Shown: positions 1 through 8,946 of the stretch, piece after piece
Layout: the number at the start of each line of letters is the position of its first letter
Position numbering within the stretch: the first letter of the stretch is position 1
DNA from: an uncultured Alphaproteobacteria bacterium
GTDB taxonomy: Bacteria > Pseudomonadota > Alphaproteobacteria > Rhodobacterales > Rhodobacteraceae
Reading direction: 5' to 3'
Assembly: GCA_902600895.1 (NCBI GenBank)
Contig: CACKLF010000003.1
Coordinates: 20,510-84,509 of the forward strand
Length of the DNA: 64,000 nt
Made by a program: the position numbers and the translations under genes
The notes under the pieces: generated by a model
The model's input: the letters and a program-made list of their open reading frames with translations, nothing else
Databases searched by the model: none
Told to the model about the DNA's origin: nothing

Positions 1-1167
1 GCCAAATATCTCTTCACGAACTATTTCCATAGAAGATTCGACATTTGAAATTAATGTGGGTGGATAAAAGCACCCCTTCTCATTACAATTTATTTCTGCT
101 TGGAATATGTTCGCTCCTTCACCCCGACTTATCTCCACCATATTTTCAATTTTATTTAATTGTGACTTATTTATGATTGCGCCCATATCTATCGATTTAT
201 CAAGTGGGTTACCAACTCGGAGTTTCTTGATCCTGGCTATAATCTTTTTTTTGACTATCTCATAAATATTTTCTTGAACTAAGAGTCTGGACCCAGCACA
301 GCAAACCTCTCCTTGATTTAACCATATCGCGTCAACTAATCCCTCTATTGCACTATCTATGTCAGCGTCATCAAATATGATAAATGGTGATTTTCCACCA
401 AGTTCAAATGTCACCTTCTTATCTTTTCCAGCAGTGGCCTTTCTTATCCTTCGACCAACCTCAGTAGACCCGGTAAAAGCAATTTTGTTTATACTATTAT
501 GTTTTATGAGATTTTCCCCAGTTTCTCCATCTCCAGTAATTATGTTTACCACACCCTTAGGTAATTGAGCCATTTCACAAATTTGGGAAAAGTATAAGGC
601 GGTAAGTGATGTATATTCTGCTGGCTTTAAAACTACACAATTCCCTGCAGCTAACGCTGGAGCTATTTTCCAAGACAACATTAAAAGAGGGAAATTCCAT
701 GGTATAATTTGAGCTACTACACCAACAGGTTCGTAGTTAGAAAATTCCTCATCAATAATTTCTGCCCATCCAGCATGATGGTAGAAATGTCTCACAACTA
801 AAGGAACGTCTATATCTCGTGTTTCCCTAATAGATTTACCATTTTCCAAAGTTTCCAACACAGAAAGTAATCTAGAGTTTTTTTGAATAATTCGAGCAAT
901 TGCATACAAATATTTTGCTCGGTCATGTGGATACAAAGAAGACCACTTTTTTTGTGCTGTTGTGGCAGCTTTTATTGCTGAAACTACATCTGTAGTATCG
1001 CCCTTTGAAATATTTGCTAACACATCTCCATTAGCAGGGTTAAAGGTTTTAAATGTTTTCTTAGGTTTGGTAAATTTACCATTTATAAAATGTCCAAAAC
1101 TTCGATTTTTTGATTTGAGCCACTCTTGAGCAATTAAATCACTTTCCAAAGCCTCTCCATAATCCAT
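1..1167 (-). CDS. Aldehyde dehydrogenase (NAD(P)+-dependent), C-terminus cut by window edge
   Basis: The ORF track misses this gene because its stop codon lies outside the window. Reading the minus strand from the ATG at 1167 gives MDYGEALESDLIAQEW, followed by a continuous aldehyde dehydrogenase. Visible motifs are IIPWNFPL, FTGSTEVG, the general-base motif FELGGKSP, and the catalytic cysteine region NQGEVCCAG. Reading continues through REEIFG at position 1, so roughly the last 100 residues are missing. It lies 40 nt downstream of deoC on the same strand. That suggests an operon in which acetaldehyde released by DeoC is oxidised to acetate. The substrate is inferred from context only; the family is broad. 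Confidence 0.93.
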   Translation of the reverse strand, partial: MDYGEALESDLIAQEWLKSKNRSFGHFINGKFTKPKKTFKTFNPANGDVLANISKGDTTDVVSAIKAATTAQKKWSSLYPHDRAKYLYAIARIIQKNSRLLSVLETLENGKSIRETRDIDVPLVVRHFYHHAGWAEIIDEEFSNYEPVGVVAQIIPWNFPLLMLSWKIAPALAAGNCVVLKPAEYTSLTALYFSQICEMAQLPKGVVNIITGDGETGENLIKHNSINKIAFTGSTEVGRRIRKATAGKDKKVTFELGGKSPFIIFDDADIDSAIEGLVDAIWLNQGEVCCAGSRLLVQENIYEIVKKKIIARIKKLRVGNPLDKSIDMGAIINKSQLNKIENMVEISRGEGANIFQAEINCNEKGCFYPPTLISNVESSMEIVREEIFG

Positions 1168-1207
1168 TTGTTTATATTCAGAAATTATATTCAATTATTT
1201 TTCTCTT

Positions 1208-2212
1208 CTATGATAACCCATGCCTGTTAAAGGCTGAGTATTGACCAGTGATGTAAAAGTCTAGTTGCCTCTCGATATCGGAAAGCAATGATGAAGCTCC
1301 AAATCGAAATAACTTAGGGTTTAACCACGCTCTCCCAAGTTCTTCATTTACGATTATCAAATAATTCAACGCATCTTTAGCTTTTGATATGCCACCCGCT
1401 GGTTTATAGCCCACTTTATGGCCAGTAAGCTCATAATAATCACGAATTGCCCTTAGCATAACTAATGTAACTGGCAAAGTTGCATTTATATTTTCTTTAC
1501 CTGTCGAAGTTTTTATAAAATCTGCTCCTGCCATCATGCAGACCCAAGAAGCCTTAGCAACATTCCTAAGCGTTCCAAGTTCACCTGTTGCTAGTATAGT
1601 TTTTAAATGACTTTTACCACAAGCAGATTTATACTCTTTCACTTCATCATATAGCTTTTTCCAATTTGCATTTAAAACATGTTGCCTAGAAATTACCACA
1701 TCTATTTCTTCTGCCCCAGCAGCTACAGATTCATGTATTTCTAAAACTTTTAATTTAAAAGGGGTAAGACCAGCTGGAAAACCAGTAGATACCGCAGCAA
1801 CAGGAATTTCACTACCACGAAGTGAATTTCTAGCTTCCTTTACCATATCATGATAAACACATACGGCGCCTACCTGTAAGTTTAGATCTCTTACTTGAAG
1901 AGCATCCACTATAGACCTTTTAATTGGTGATCTCGCCTTAGCGCATAATCGCTTAACCCTACCCGGGGTATCATCTCCCGATAAAGTTGTTAGGTCAATG
2001 CAAGAAATTGCTTTTAGCAGCCATGCAGCCTGACTAACTTTTTTAACAGACCTTCTTTTGGTAACTGTAGCACAGCGGCGTTCTACAGCACTAGTATTTA
2101 CTTTTTTATCAATAAAAAGATGCTCGTCGTAAGGTAAGCCTTGATTTCTAAGGTCATTTAATAAATGGTGCTTTAATATTTGTGCCATTAATTTCTGTGA
2201 GTAATATTCCAA
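1208..2212 (-). CDS. deoC: Deoxyribose-phosphate aldolase
   Basis: DeoC cleaves 2-deoxyribose-5-phosphate to glyceraldehyde-3-phosphate and acetaldehyde in deoxynucleoside catabolism. It is a class I aldolase. The Schiff-base lysine lies in FIKTSTGKENINATLP (about residue 235) and the second active-site lysine in VGYKPAGGI (about 272). EIDVVI is also conserved. At 334 residues it is of the long form rather than the ~260-residue E. coli type, with about 70 extra N-terminal residues. A second possible start is MAQILKHHL, eight codons in. The aldehyde dehydrogenase follows on the same strand, which fits a two-step deoxyribose use pathway. Confidence 0.95.
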   Translation of the reverse strand: MEYYSQKLMAQILKHHLLNDLRNQGLPYDEHLFIDKKVNTSAVERRCATVTKRRSVKKVSQAAWLLKAISCIDLTTLSGDDTPGRVKRLCAKARSPIKRSIVDALQVRDLNLQVGAVCVYHDMVKEARNSLRGSEIPVAAVSTGFPAGLTPFKLKVLEIHESVAAGAEEIDVVISRQHVLNANWKKLYDEVKEYKSACGKSHLKTILATGELGTLRNVAKASWVCMMAGADFIKTSTGKENINATLPVTLVMLRAIRDYYELTGHKVGYKPAGGISKAKDALNYLIIVNEELGRAWLNPKLFRFGASSLLSDIERQLDFYITGQYSAFNRHGLS

Positions 2213-2254
2213 ATAAAAAATCTGTTCAATCTACATAAGTGAGAAATCTTTAAG

Positions 2255-2788
2255 ATGTCAAAAGAAAAATCAATATATTATTTTGGATATGGTTCAAATA
2301 TGTCATTGGCATACATTCAAAATCGGCGTGGCGTTTATCCCACAAAAAGTTTGCCAGGTCGTCTTAATGGTTACCGTCTGATTATGAATATGCAAGGACC
2401 TATATTCATAGAACCGAGTTTCGCGAATATTACTCCAGACAACAGTGGATTAGTTGAAGGTGTCGTCCATTTAATTTCTGAGACTGAACTAACTAAAATC
2501 ATTAATACTGAAGGCGAAGATTATGAGGTTACCGATATTACGGTACAAACAAAAGATGGTAATAAAGTTGCTAAGACCCTAATTTACAAAGCTTTAAGTG
2601 ATAAGGATATTCCACCATCTCGTCGATACATGAAAATTTTAATAAAAGCTGCAAAAGATTCTAGGCTTAGCAAGGAATACATTCGAGGATTAGAATCTAG
2701 ACCCAGCGTGTATTATCCAATTTTATCTGAGATCTATGCGGTAAGAGTATTTTATTGGGTATGGTCTAGATCTCGACTTAAAATTTGA
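2255..2788 (+). CDS. Gamma-glutamylcyclotransferase-like (AIG2/GGCT fold) protein
   Basis: The N-terminus carries the family signature YYFGYGSNMS, which forms the substrate-binding loop. EGVVH, in the middle of the domain, begins the strand after the first loop. Members of the fold release 5-oxoproline from gamma-glutamyl peptides or act on related gamma-glutamylamines. The 177-residue length fits a single stand-alone domain. The gene is divergent from deoC with a 42-nt gap, so the two probably share a promoter region. The substrate cannot be assigned from sequence. Confidence 0.82.
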   Translation: MSKEKSIYYFGYGSNMSLAYIQNRRGVYPTKSLPGRLNGYRLIMNMQGPIFIEPSFANITPDNSGLVEGVVHLISETELTKIINTEGEDYEVTDITVQTKDGNKVAKTLIYKALSDKDIPPSRRYMKILIKAAKDSRLSKEYIRGLESRPSVYYPILSEIYAVRVFYWVWSRSRLKI

Positions 2789-2839
2789 TATTAAATCTTT
2801 TTGATATTAGATTAGTATAAAATCGTATAGGGGGAAAAT

Positions 2840-3997
2840 ATGTCATTATTATCGTCAACTGCAGGCTGGGTAACAGAGGAGCATTCACTTTTTGCGGATG
2901 AGGCTTCAAAATTTTTAGATGTTGAGCTAAAACCTCAAATTGAAAAGTGGGCGAACAATGGAGTAGTGGAAAGAAGTTTTTGGAAGAAAGCTGGAGAAAT
3001 GGGACTAATGGGAGGAAGCGTACAGGAGGAATTTGGCGGCTCTGGTGGAGACATATCCTTTGACGCAATTACGGCATATTTACAAGCAGCAAAAGGTGAT
3101 GCTGGGTGGGGATACGGCATACAGAGTATAGTAATCCATTACATAAACGCCTATGGTTCAGACGAGCAAAAAGCCAAATGGTTACCACAGTTAGTAAATG
3201 GCGAAAAAATAGCCGCGTTAGCAATGACTGAACCAAATTGTGGATCCGACTTGCAGGCTATAAAGACTCATGCAGAAAAAGATGGAAATCAATACAAAAT
3301 TAATGGCTCGAAGACTTTTATAACAAATGGAGGAAGTGCTGACCTCATATGTTTAGCTGCAAAAACTGATCCCAGTGAAGGTTCTAAAGGTATATCACTC
3401 CTAATGGTTGAAACAGACAATTTAGAAGGCTTTAGACGTGGGACTCCCCTTAAAAAAGTTGGTATGAAAGGAAATGATACGGCTGAATTATTTTTCGAGA
3501 ATGTTAAAATTCCGCAAACTAATTTACTAGGGTCTGAGGAAGGTAAAGGCTTCTATCAGCTAATGAAACAACTTCCTTGGGAACGTCTTTATATAGGGAT
3601 AGCAGGTCTTGGCGCAGCAGACTGCGCTCTGGATGAAACGATTAAATATGTCAAGGAACGAAAAGCTTTTGGGAAAAGAGTATTTGATTTTCAAAATACT
3701 AAGTTTAAATTAGCTGAACTTAAGACAAAAGTTGAAGTAACAAGATCATTTATAAATGACTGCATACAAAAATTAATGTCAGAAGAATTGGATGCTGCAA
3801 CTGCATCAATGGCAAAGTATTGGGGCAGTCAAATACAAGGTGAAGTATTAGATGAATGTGTACAGCTTCACGGTGGTTATGGTTTTATGGCTGAATATCC
3901 TGTAGCTCGAATGTGGACTGACGCAAGAGTACAAAAAATTTATGGTGGCACTAATGAAATTATGAAAGAACTTATTGCTAGGTCTCTTGATATTTAA
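2840..3997 (+). CDS. Acyl-CoA dehydrogenase, LCAD/IVD-like
   Basis: This is a flavin-dependent acyl-CoA alpha,beta-dehydrogenase of 385 residues, normal for the family. The FAD-binding stretches MTEPNCGSDLQAIKT and FITNGG and the C-terminal LHGGYGFMAEYPVARMWTDARV are clear. The C-terminal motif reads IYGGTNEIMKELIAR, with Gly where medium-chain enzymes have the catalytic Glu (YEGT). The alternative base is probably the Glu in LPWERLYI, as in long-chain and isovaleryl-CoA dehydrogenases. A purine-rich site (GGGGGAAA) lies just before the ATG. The 3' end overlaps the convergent cupin gene by 4 nt. Confidence 0.93.
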   Translation: MSLLSSTAGWVTEEHSLFADEASKFLDVELKPQIEKWANNGVVERSFWKKAGEMGLMGGSVQEEFGGSGGDISFDAITAYLQAAKGDAGWGYGIQSIVIHYINAYGSDEQKAKWLPQLVNGEKIAALAMTEPNCGSDLQAIKTHAEKDGNQYKINGSKTFITNGGSADLICLAAKTDPSEGSKGISLLMVETDNLEGFRRGTPLKKVGMKGNDTAELFFENVKIPQTNLLGSEEGKGFYQLMKQLPWERLYIGIAGLGAADCALDETIKYVKERKAFGKRVFDFQNTKFKLAELKTKVEVTRSFINDCIQKLMSEELDAATASMAKYWGSQIQGEVLDECVQLHGGYGFMAEYPVARMWTDARVQKIYGGTNEIMKELIARSLDI

Positions 3998-4362
3998 GAA
4001 TCAAAATTATATCTCACATCATGCCAGCTATTAGTTGGAAAAATCCAAAGTATCTCCAGCGGTATCTTACCTATATTTTTTAAGCCGTGTTTTTCATTTT
4101 TTTTGATATATACCACCGAGTCTTTTCTGAGCTTTTGCTCTTCATTAGAACTTAGAAGCATACCTACTCCTTTTCTGACAATATAGATTTCCTGAGGAAT
4201 ATGATAATGTAGCGATAGTGAAGAGTTTATGGGTATGTGCAATATACCGCAAGAGATACCCTCACTCTTTGATATATTTTTGTCTACAAGCAATTTCCAT
4301 TTCAAGGGAGAATAGTCTTCATTACTCTGCCAATCTAATTTATCAATATTGGATATAAACAT
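3994..4362 (-). CDS. Small cupin-domain protein
   Basis: This is a single-domain cupin of 122 residues. The first cupin motif is SLSLHYHIPQEIYIVRKGVGML and the second corresponds to KKNEKHGLKNIGKIPLEILWIFP. Conserved histidines and the Glu of the first motif suggest a metal site. The function is unknown; small cupins range from isomerases to dioxygenases. It is convergent with the acyl-CoA dehydrogenase (4-nt overlap) and divergent from the GST-like gene at 4437. Confidence 0.75.
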   Translation of the reverse strand: MFISNIDKLDWQSNEDYSPLKWKLLVDKNISKSEGISCGILHIPINSSLSLHYHIPQEIYIVRKGVGMLLSSNEEQKLRKDSVVYIKKNEKHGLKNIGKIPLEILWIFPTNSWHDVRYNFDS

Positions 4363-4436
4363 TTTACCTCATGTAATTTAAAAAGTTATTGAAAAAATCA
4401 TAAACATTATTGTAAAGATAAATAAAGTTTTATGAA

Positions 4437-5108
4437 ATGTACTTTGAATCTATGGATATCAAATTAATCTACTTTAATTTTCCTTTTTGGCGGGCGGAGG
4501 TATCAAGGATTGCTTTGTTTCATGCTGGTATAAAATTTAAAGATGTGAGAATATCCTCAGAGGATTTTTCTAACATCAAAACTAATGGCAAACTAAAAGA
4601 TGGAACCATTATCCCAACGAAAGCTCTTCCTTGTTTGACCGTTGATGGGGTAAGTATTTGTCAGACTGGTGCAATAGCAAGATTTTGTGGAAAGCTGAGC
4701 GGTCTATACCCGAACGATGACTATTTAGCATGCGCATCTATTGATCAAATACTGGATACCTGCACGGATATAACAAATTCCCTGTCATATCCACCTAATT
4801 TTCAAAATGAAAATGATCAAGAAAACTTCAGAAAATCCTTATGTCAAGTTGATGGAAAATTAACTAAATACCTTAAGGCATTAAATTTATTAATAAAAAA
4901 TTATAATATTATTATTAAAGACCTATCACCATCTCCACATTTTACTATTGGAGATCTGGCTACTTGGGGAATAGTAAAGTGGCTTAAGAGCGGTGTAATT
5001 GATTATATTCCTACTAACATAGCTGATTCATATTCAGATTTAATACTAACTCACAACAGAGTTTCTGAGCTGAAAACAGTTCAGGAGTGGCTATCAAAAA
5101 AATACTAG
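4437..5108 (+). CDS. Glutathione S-transferase-like protein, sigma-like N-terminal domain
   Basis: The thioredoxin-fold N-terminal domain reads KLIYFNFPFWRAEVSRIALFHAGI, with the cis-proline region LPCLTVDG and the glutathione-binding stretch ICQTGAIARFCGK. An all-helical C-terminal domain follows. The Tyr/Phe/Trp pattern at the start of the fold resembles sigma-class (prostaglandin-D-synthase-like) GSTs. The start may be the second ATG at 4452 (MDIKLIYF), which places the first beta strand nearer the N-terminus. The substrate is unknown. Confidence 0.8.
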   Translation: MYFESMDIKLIYFNFPFWRAEVSRIALFHAGIKFKDVRISSEDFSNIKTNGKLKDGTIIPTKALPCLTVDGVSICQTGAIARFCGKLSGLYPNDDYLACASIDQILDTCTDITNSLSYPPNFQNENDQENFRKSLCQVDGKLTKYLKALNLLIKNYNIIIKDLSPSPHFTIGDLATWGIVKWLKSGVIDYIPTNIADSYSDLILTHNRVSELKTVQEWLSKKY

Positions 5109-5134
5109 GCAATTAATTCTGCGGAGAAAGTATA

Positions 5135-6085
5135 TCATCGTATTACATCTAATATTGTCACCCTATCAAAATTTGCACCACATAGAAGAACGACGCTTTC
5201 TTCCATATTAAAGCTAGCTTCATGCTTTAAATATCCCGCCAATGCTAAAGCTGCAGCTCCCTCCACTAAAACCTTCTCATCCCAAGCTAATAGTTTAAGG
5301 GCGCTCATGATGTCCTGTTCGCTACAATGAATAATTCTATCAATGACTTTACTCGCAATAGGCAAAGTGATTGAGTCATCATCAACACCTCCAGCACAGC
5401 CATCCGCCAGAGTTTCTAAATGCTCTGTTTCAACCACCTTACCCTGCTTGATGCTTGCGGCTAATGCTGCAGAATTTACTGCACTGACTCCTATAATCTT
5501 AACATTAGAAGACAAAGATTTGATGACAGATCCAATACCAGATATGAGGCCTCCACCTCCCATAGAGATGAAAACATTCTTTACTTTGGGTAATTGCTCT
5601 AGTATTTCAAATCCTATTGTTCCTTGTCCCGCGATTACGAATTCGTCATTGTAAGGCGAGACATATGTATAATTGTCAGAAGCTGCTAATTGGCGAGCTT
5701 TTTTTTCCGCCAAACCAGAGTCACCAGAGTTGAGCAATGTTTTTGTCCCATAACTTCTTATTTTTTCTAATTTTGCTCTTGAAACATTTTTGGGAAGTAC
5801 CACTGTCAGTTGATACCCCATAATTTTGGCTGCATAAGAACACGCTATTCCATGATTGCCAGATGAAGCGGTGATAATGTCTTTATTGGTTGGTAATTGA
5901 GAAATCTTTGATAACGCCCCCCGTACTTTAAAAGAGCCAGTCATTTGAAAATTCTCTGACTTGAAAAATAAAGAAGGACTAACTCTTGAACTTATTAAAG
6001 GGGTATAACTTATATCAGGGACTATAATTTTTCTAACTTTAGCACTATTTTTTGCTACCTGTGAGATTAGATCAGAATTTTTCAT
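5135..6085 (-). CDS. eutB: Threonine/serine dehydratase-like PLP enzyme (EutB-like)
   Basis: This is a fold-type II PLP enzyme of 316 residues. The PLP lysine lies in FQMTGSFKVRGALSKI, the phosphate/substrate loop is SSGNHGIACSYAAK and the glycine-rich PLP-phosphate loop is SMGGGGLISGIG. Members are threonine ammonia-lyases, serine racemases or the EutB dehydratase of hydroxyectoine use. The EutB assignment is an inference from an adjacent ornithine-cyclodeaminase-type remnant immediately upstream, since eutB-eutC pairs are known. I chose the ATG at 6085, because the ORF-track start at 6112 is a TTG lying deeper in the upstream gene. It overlaps the remnant's stop by 14 nt. Confidence 0.85.
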   Translation of the reverse strand: MKNSDLISQVAKNSAKVRKIIVPDISYTPLISSRVSPSLFFKSENFQMTGSFKVRGALSKISQLPTNKDIITASSGNHGIACSYAAKIMGYQLTVVLPKNVSRAKLEKIRSYGTKTLLNSGDSGLAEKKARQLAASDNYTYVSPYNDEFVIAGQGTIGFEILEQLPKVKNVFISMGGGGLISGIGSVIKSLSSNVKIIGVSAVNSAALAASIKQGKVVETEHLETLADGCAGGVDDDSITLPIASKVIDRIIHCSEQDIMSALKLLAWDEKVLVEGAAALALAGYLKHEASFNMEESVVLLCGANFDRVTILDVIR

Positions 6086-6389
6086 TATATTCTTTATTAT
6101 GTTTATTGCCAAAAAGAATTCTTCCGAAAATTACAATGTCCTTAGTAGCTAAACCTCCTAGATCTGCTACCATGATATCATTTTCATTTTTTTTTCTGCC
6201 AACTATTTTTTGATCCAAAATATTACCGAACTCTAGTGTTTTACATTCAGTTTTATCAGCATTTAACCTTTGAAATTCTCCATGGTGAAGCGATTGTGAT
6301 ACTAAATCAGAAACTAAATTTTTACTCTGGTTTACTGCTAAAATGAAATTAAAGTTCCTCTGAATTTCAGCTTTTGTTGAAATACGCAT
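6072..6389 (-). pseudogene. Truncated ornithine cyclodeaminase/EutC-like C-terminal remnant
   Basis: The 105 residues match only the C-terminal third of the ornithine cyclodeaminase/mu-crystallin family. KAEI corresponds to the segment after the nucleotide-binding core, LVSQSLHHGEF to the family's DSxxQxxHHGEF stretch, and IVGRKKNENDIMVADLGGLATKDI to the usual AGRKxGRxxDDEITLFxSxGxAxxDV. The N-terminal roughly 200 residues, including the Rossmann NAD-binding core, are absent. Only 11 nt separate its first ATG from the next upstream gene, so no hidden upstream portion exists. It is probably a deletion relic of eutC paired with the downstream dehydratase. It is still an open frame and could be translated. 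Confidence 0.72.
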
Positions 6390-6400
6390 CCTAGCCCTTT

Positions 6401-6760
6401 CTAACCCTTTACAATGCTGAATGTACTTCCTTTCACAAGGCCTATTTCAGGCAAATCCTCTGTGGTTAAATGGTCAAAACATCCAACATTCACCCCCATA
6501 GCGGCTACAGATCGGCGAATATGATGCGTATAAATTCCACAAATTTTGCAAAAATAGTGCTTAGCAATATTTGAATTCCATTCGTACAAAGAGAGAACGT
6601 CATCACCTTTTAAGAGTTCAAACTCTTCTGTCTCGATTAAATTTATAACAGTACCTTTTCTTTTACACAAAGAGCAGTCACAACGGATAGTTTTTTCAAA
6701 GTTAGAAGCTACCCTAAATACCACTGCGCCACAATGGCAAGATCCAGTAAATTTTTTCAT
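6401..6760 (-). CDS. GFA-family (CENP-V/Gfa) zinc protein
   Basis: The zinc-binding cysteines of the Gfa fold are all visible: GSCHCGAVVFRV at residues 6-17, IRCDCSLCKRKG near 26-37, and YFCKICGIYTHH near 69-80. The family was named for glutathione-dependent formaldehyde activation, but most members have no proven activity. The 119-residue length is typical. The neighbouring alcohol dehydrogenase could suggest aldehyde or S-hydroxymethylglutathione chemistry, but this is only context. It is divergent from that gene. Confidence 0.87.
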   Translation of the reverse strand: MKKFTGSCHCGAVVFRVASNFEKTIRCDCSLCKRKGTVINLIETEEFELLKGDDVLSLYEWNSNIAKHYFCKICGIYTHHIRRSVAAMGVNVGCFDHLTTEDLPEIGLVKGSTFSIVKG

Positions 6761-6838
6761 CCTGTTGCCTTAAAAACATTCCCAGTATTAATATTTGTAA
6801 TTATAGTAAAAAGTCACAAAATTAGAAAGTTTTTTGAA

Positions 6839-7852
6839 ATGAGTAATACTGCAAGGGGTTATGCCGCTAAAAACGGTTCAAATAAACTTGAGCTTATGGA
6901 GTATCAATTAAAAAATCTTGAAGCTAATGAAGTTGAAATTGATATAGATCATTGTGGCGTTTGTGGTACAGACGTGAGCTACATAAATAATAAGTTTGGA
7001 ACCACAAATTATCCGTTTATTGGCGGGCATGAAATTGTAGGACGCATAACCAAAATGGGTTCTAGAATAACTGATTTTAATTTAGGAACAAAAGTTGGTG
7101 TTGGTTTTTTTAGAGGTTTTTGTAATAAATGCTCTCATTGCCATGATGAAAATGAAAACTTATGTTCGCTAAAAGAACCTACGATTGCATCGAATGGAGG
7201 CTTTTCTAATAGGATACGGGTACAGGCTAATGCTTGTGTGCCTATACCGGACGGATTAGATTACGCCAAAGTATCTCCACTGCTATGTGCAGGCATTACT
7301 GTCTTCAGTCCACTGGTTGAGTATAATGTTTCATCTATGAGTAAAGTAGCTGTTATAGGTGTTGGTGGGCTTGGACATGTAGCTTTAATGTTTTTAAAAA
7401 AATGGGGATGTGAGGTAACTGCAATAACCAGTACGAAATCAAAAGCAACAGATGCTAAGACGTTTGGAGCAGACAAAGTTATTGGAACATATGACGAAAA
7501 AGAGCAGCAAAAATTTTCACAGTACTTTGATATGATCTTTTATACTATTGAAGAGGACCTACAATGGAACAACTTATTAGATTTAGTGGCTCCAAACGGG
7601 AGATTGCATTTCTTAGGACTCCCGAAACAAGAAATTTCATTTAATATTCTAAACTTACTAAGATTTCAAAAAACTATTTCTGCATCTATAGTTGGAAGTC
7701 CAAAACGAATGTTTGAAATGTTGAAGTTCGCCTCTAAGCATCAAGTTTTGCCAGTAACGGAACAGTTCCATTTTTCAAAAATCAATGAGGCCATAAGAAA
7801 GCTCGAAGCGAATGAACTTAGATACCGCGCGGTCCTTAGTTGGAATTTATAG
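6839..7852 (+). CDS. Zinc-dependent alcohol dehydrogenase (cinnamyl alcohol dehydrogenase/YahK-like)
   Basis: This is a medium-chain dehydrogenase. Catalytic zinc ligands are in HCGVCGTDVSYI and GGHEIVGRI, the structural zinc cluster in CNKCSHCHDENENLC, and the Rossmann motif in VIGVGGLGHVAL. The ORF-track start at 6734 overlaps the opposite-strand GFA gene and adds a hydrophobic tail foreign to the family. The ATG at 6839 (MSNTARGYAAKNG) gives a normal 337-residue enzyme whose N-terminus matches the YahK/CAD group. It probably reduces aldehydes with NADPH, but the exact substrate is unknown. Confidence 0.9.
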   Translation: MSNTARGYAAKNGSNKLELMEYQLKNLEANEVEIDIDHCGVCGTDVSYINNKFGTTNYPFIGGHEIVGRITKMGSRITDFNLGTKVGVGFFRGFCNKCSHCHDENENLCSLKEPTIASNGGFSNRIRVQANACVPIPDGLDYAKVSPLLCAGITVFSPLVEYNVSSMSKVAVIGVGGLGHVALMFLKKWGCEVTAITSTKSKATDAKTFGADKVIGTYDEKEQQKFSQYFDMIFYTIEEDLQWNNLLDLVAPNGRLHFLGLPKQEISFNILNLLRFQKTISASIVGSPKRMFEMLKFASKHQVLPVTEQFHFSKINEAIRKLEANELRYRAVLSWNL

Positions 7853-7996
7853 TTTTTACTATTTCCATAAATTAGTTAGATAACATATATTAAATGTTGG
7901 ATTTTTAGTTCCATCTTTAGCAACTTTTTTTAAATGTAGAATGTAATTATTATTTGATGTAAAACTAACTTTGTCATTTTATAAGTTTGGTCTTAT

Positions 7997-8881
7997 ATGG
8001 AAACTGAAATAAGCTATTTTAGAGGAGTAATATTTGTTCTACTTGCAGGTACCTTATGGTCCACTGTAGGTATAGCAGTAAGATCAATAGAGAATGCATC
8101 TGTTTGGCAGATTTTATTTTTCCGATCTATCAGCTTGTCAATTTTTCTTTGTATCGTAATCTATTTTATTTCCCGAGGAAGGCTAACAGCATTAATCCAA
8201 AAAAATTTTTTGAGCTATTTATATGGAGGAATTGCCCTCTTCTTTGCTTATTCAGGTGGAATTTACTCTATTCAAAATACCTCAGTTGCCAATGCTATGC
8301 TTTTGTTTGGGTCTGCACCAATAATTACTGCAATCCTAGCAACAGTTTTTATTAAAGAAAAATTAAATTTTGCAACAATTATATCTATAATATTTGCCTT
8401 TTTGGGTATTTTGATAATGGTTTTTCAAAAAACATCTGGAAATAACCTCAATGGTAACCTTGCAGCTTTAGCTTCAGCTTTGGCTTTCGCACTTTTTACA
8501 ATTAATTTACGTTATGGAAAAGATACTCAGATGTTACCTTCAATATTTATGTCTGGTCTCGTAGGTATTATTTTTACTTCACTAATTATATGGTATAACA
8601 AGGCAGGAATAAGCCTTTCAACAAATGACGCTACCATCGCTATAAGTATGGGAGTTTTTCAAGTGGGTAGTGGATTAGTTCTTTACACTATTGGATCTAA
8701 AGCAGTTCCAGCCACGCAACTCACTATCCTTTCCATGGGAGAGGTTCTATTAGGCCCAGTATGGGTTTGGATTTTCTTAAATGAGGGTACAACAACAAAT
8801 ACGATAATTGGTGGTTTTATTTTACTGAATGCTATAATTTATAACGCAATTTATGGAAAACAGAGCAAAAATTTAGCTTAA
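7997..8881 (+). CDS. EamA/DMT-superfamily transporter
   Basis: The 294 residues form about ten hydrophobic helices in two repeats, the classic EamA layout. The first repeat starts at GVIFVLLAGTLWSTVGIAVR and the second near NLAALASALAFALFTINLRYG. Conserved endings such as LFGSAPIITAILATVFIKEKL and LSMGEVLLGPVWVWIFLNEG are typical of drug/metabolite transporters at the inner membrane. The substrate is unknown. It lies 65 nt upstream of the crotonase gene on the same strand and may be co-transcribed with it. Confidence 0.9.
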   Translation: METEISYFRGVIFVLLAGTLWSTVGIAVRSIENASVWQILFFRSISLSIFLCIVIYFISRGRLTALIQKNFLSYLYGGIALFFAYSGGIYSIQNTSVANAMLLFGSAPIITAILATVFIKEKLNFATIISIIFAFLGILIMVFQKTSGNNLNGNLAALASALAFALFTINLRYGKDTQMLPSIFMSGLVGIIFTSLIIWYNKAGISLSTNDATIAISMGVFQVGSGLVLYTIGSKAVPATQLTILSMGEVLLGPVWVWIFLNEGTTTNTIIGGFILLNAIIYNAIYGKQSKNLA

Positions 8882-8946
8882 GGTCCAAAATTATTTTGAA
8901 AAATAAAGATAATTATGAAATATTTATTAAGGGGGATTTTTTAAAA

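Noticed and set aside
359-568. 69-residue ORF on the plus strand
   Set aside because: It lies opposite the aldehyde dehydrogenase reading frame, which has clear catalytic motifs; it is a shadow.
8056-8355. 99-residue plus-strand ORF
   Set aside because: Out-of-frame shadow inside the EamA transporter gene, with no ribosome site and unlikely composition.
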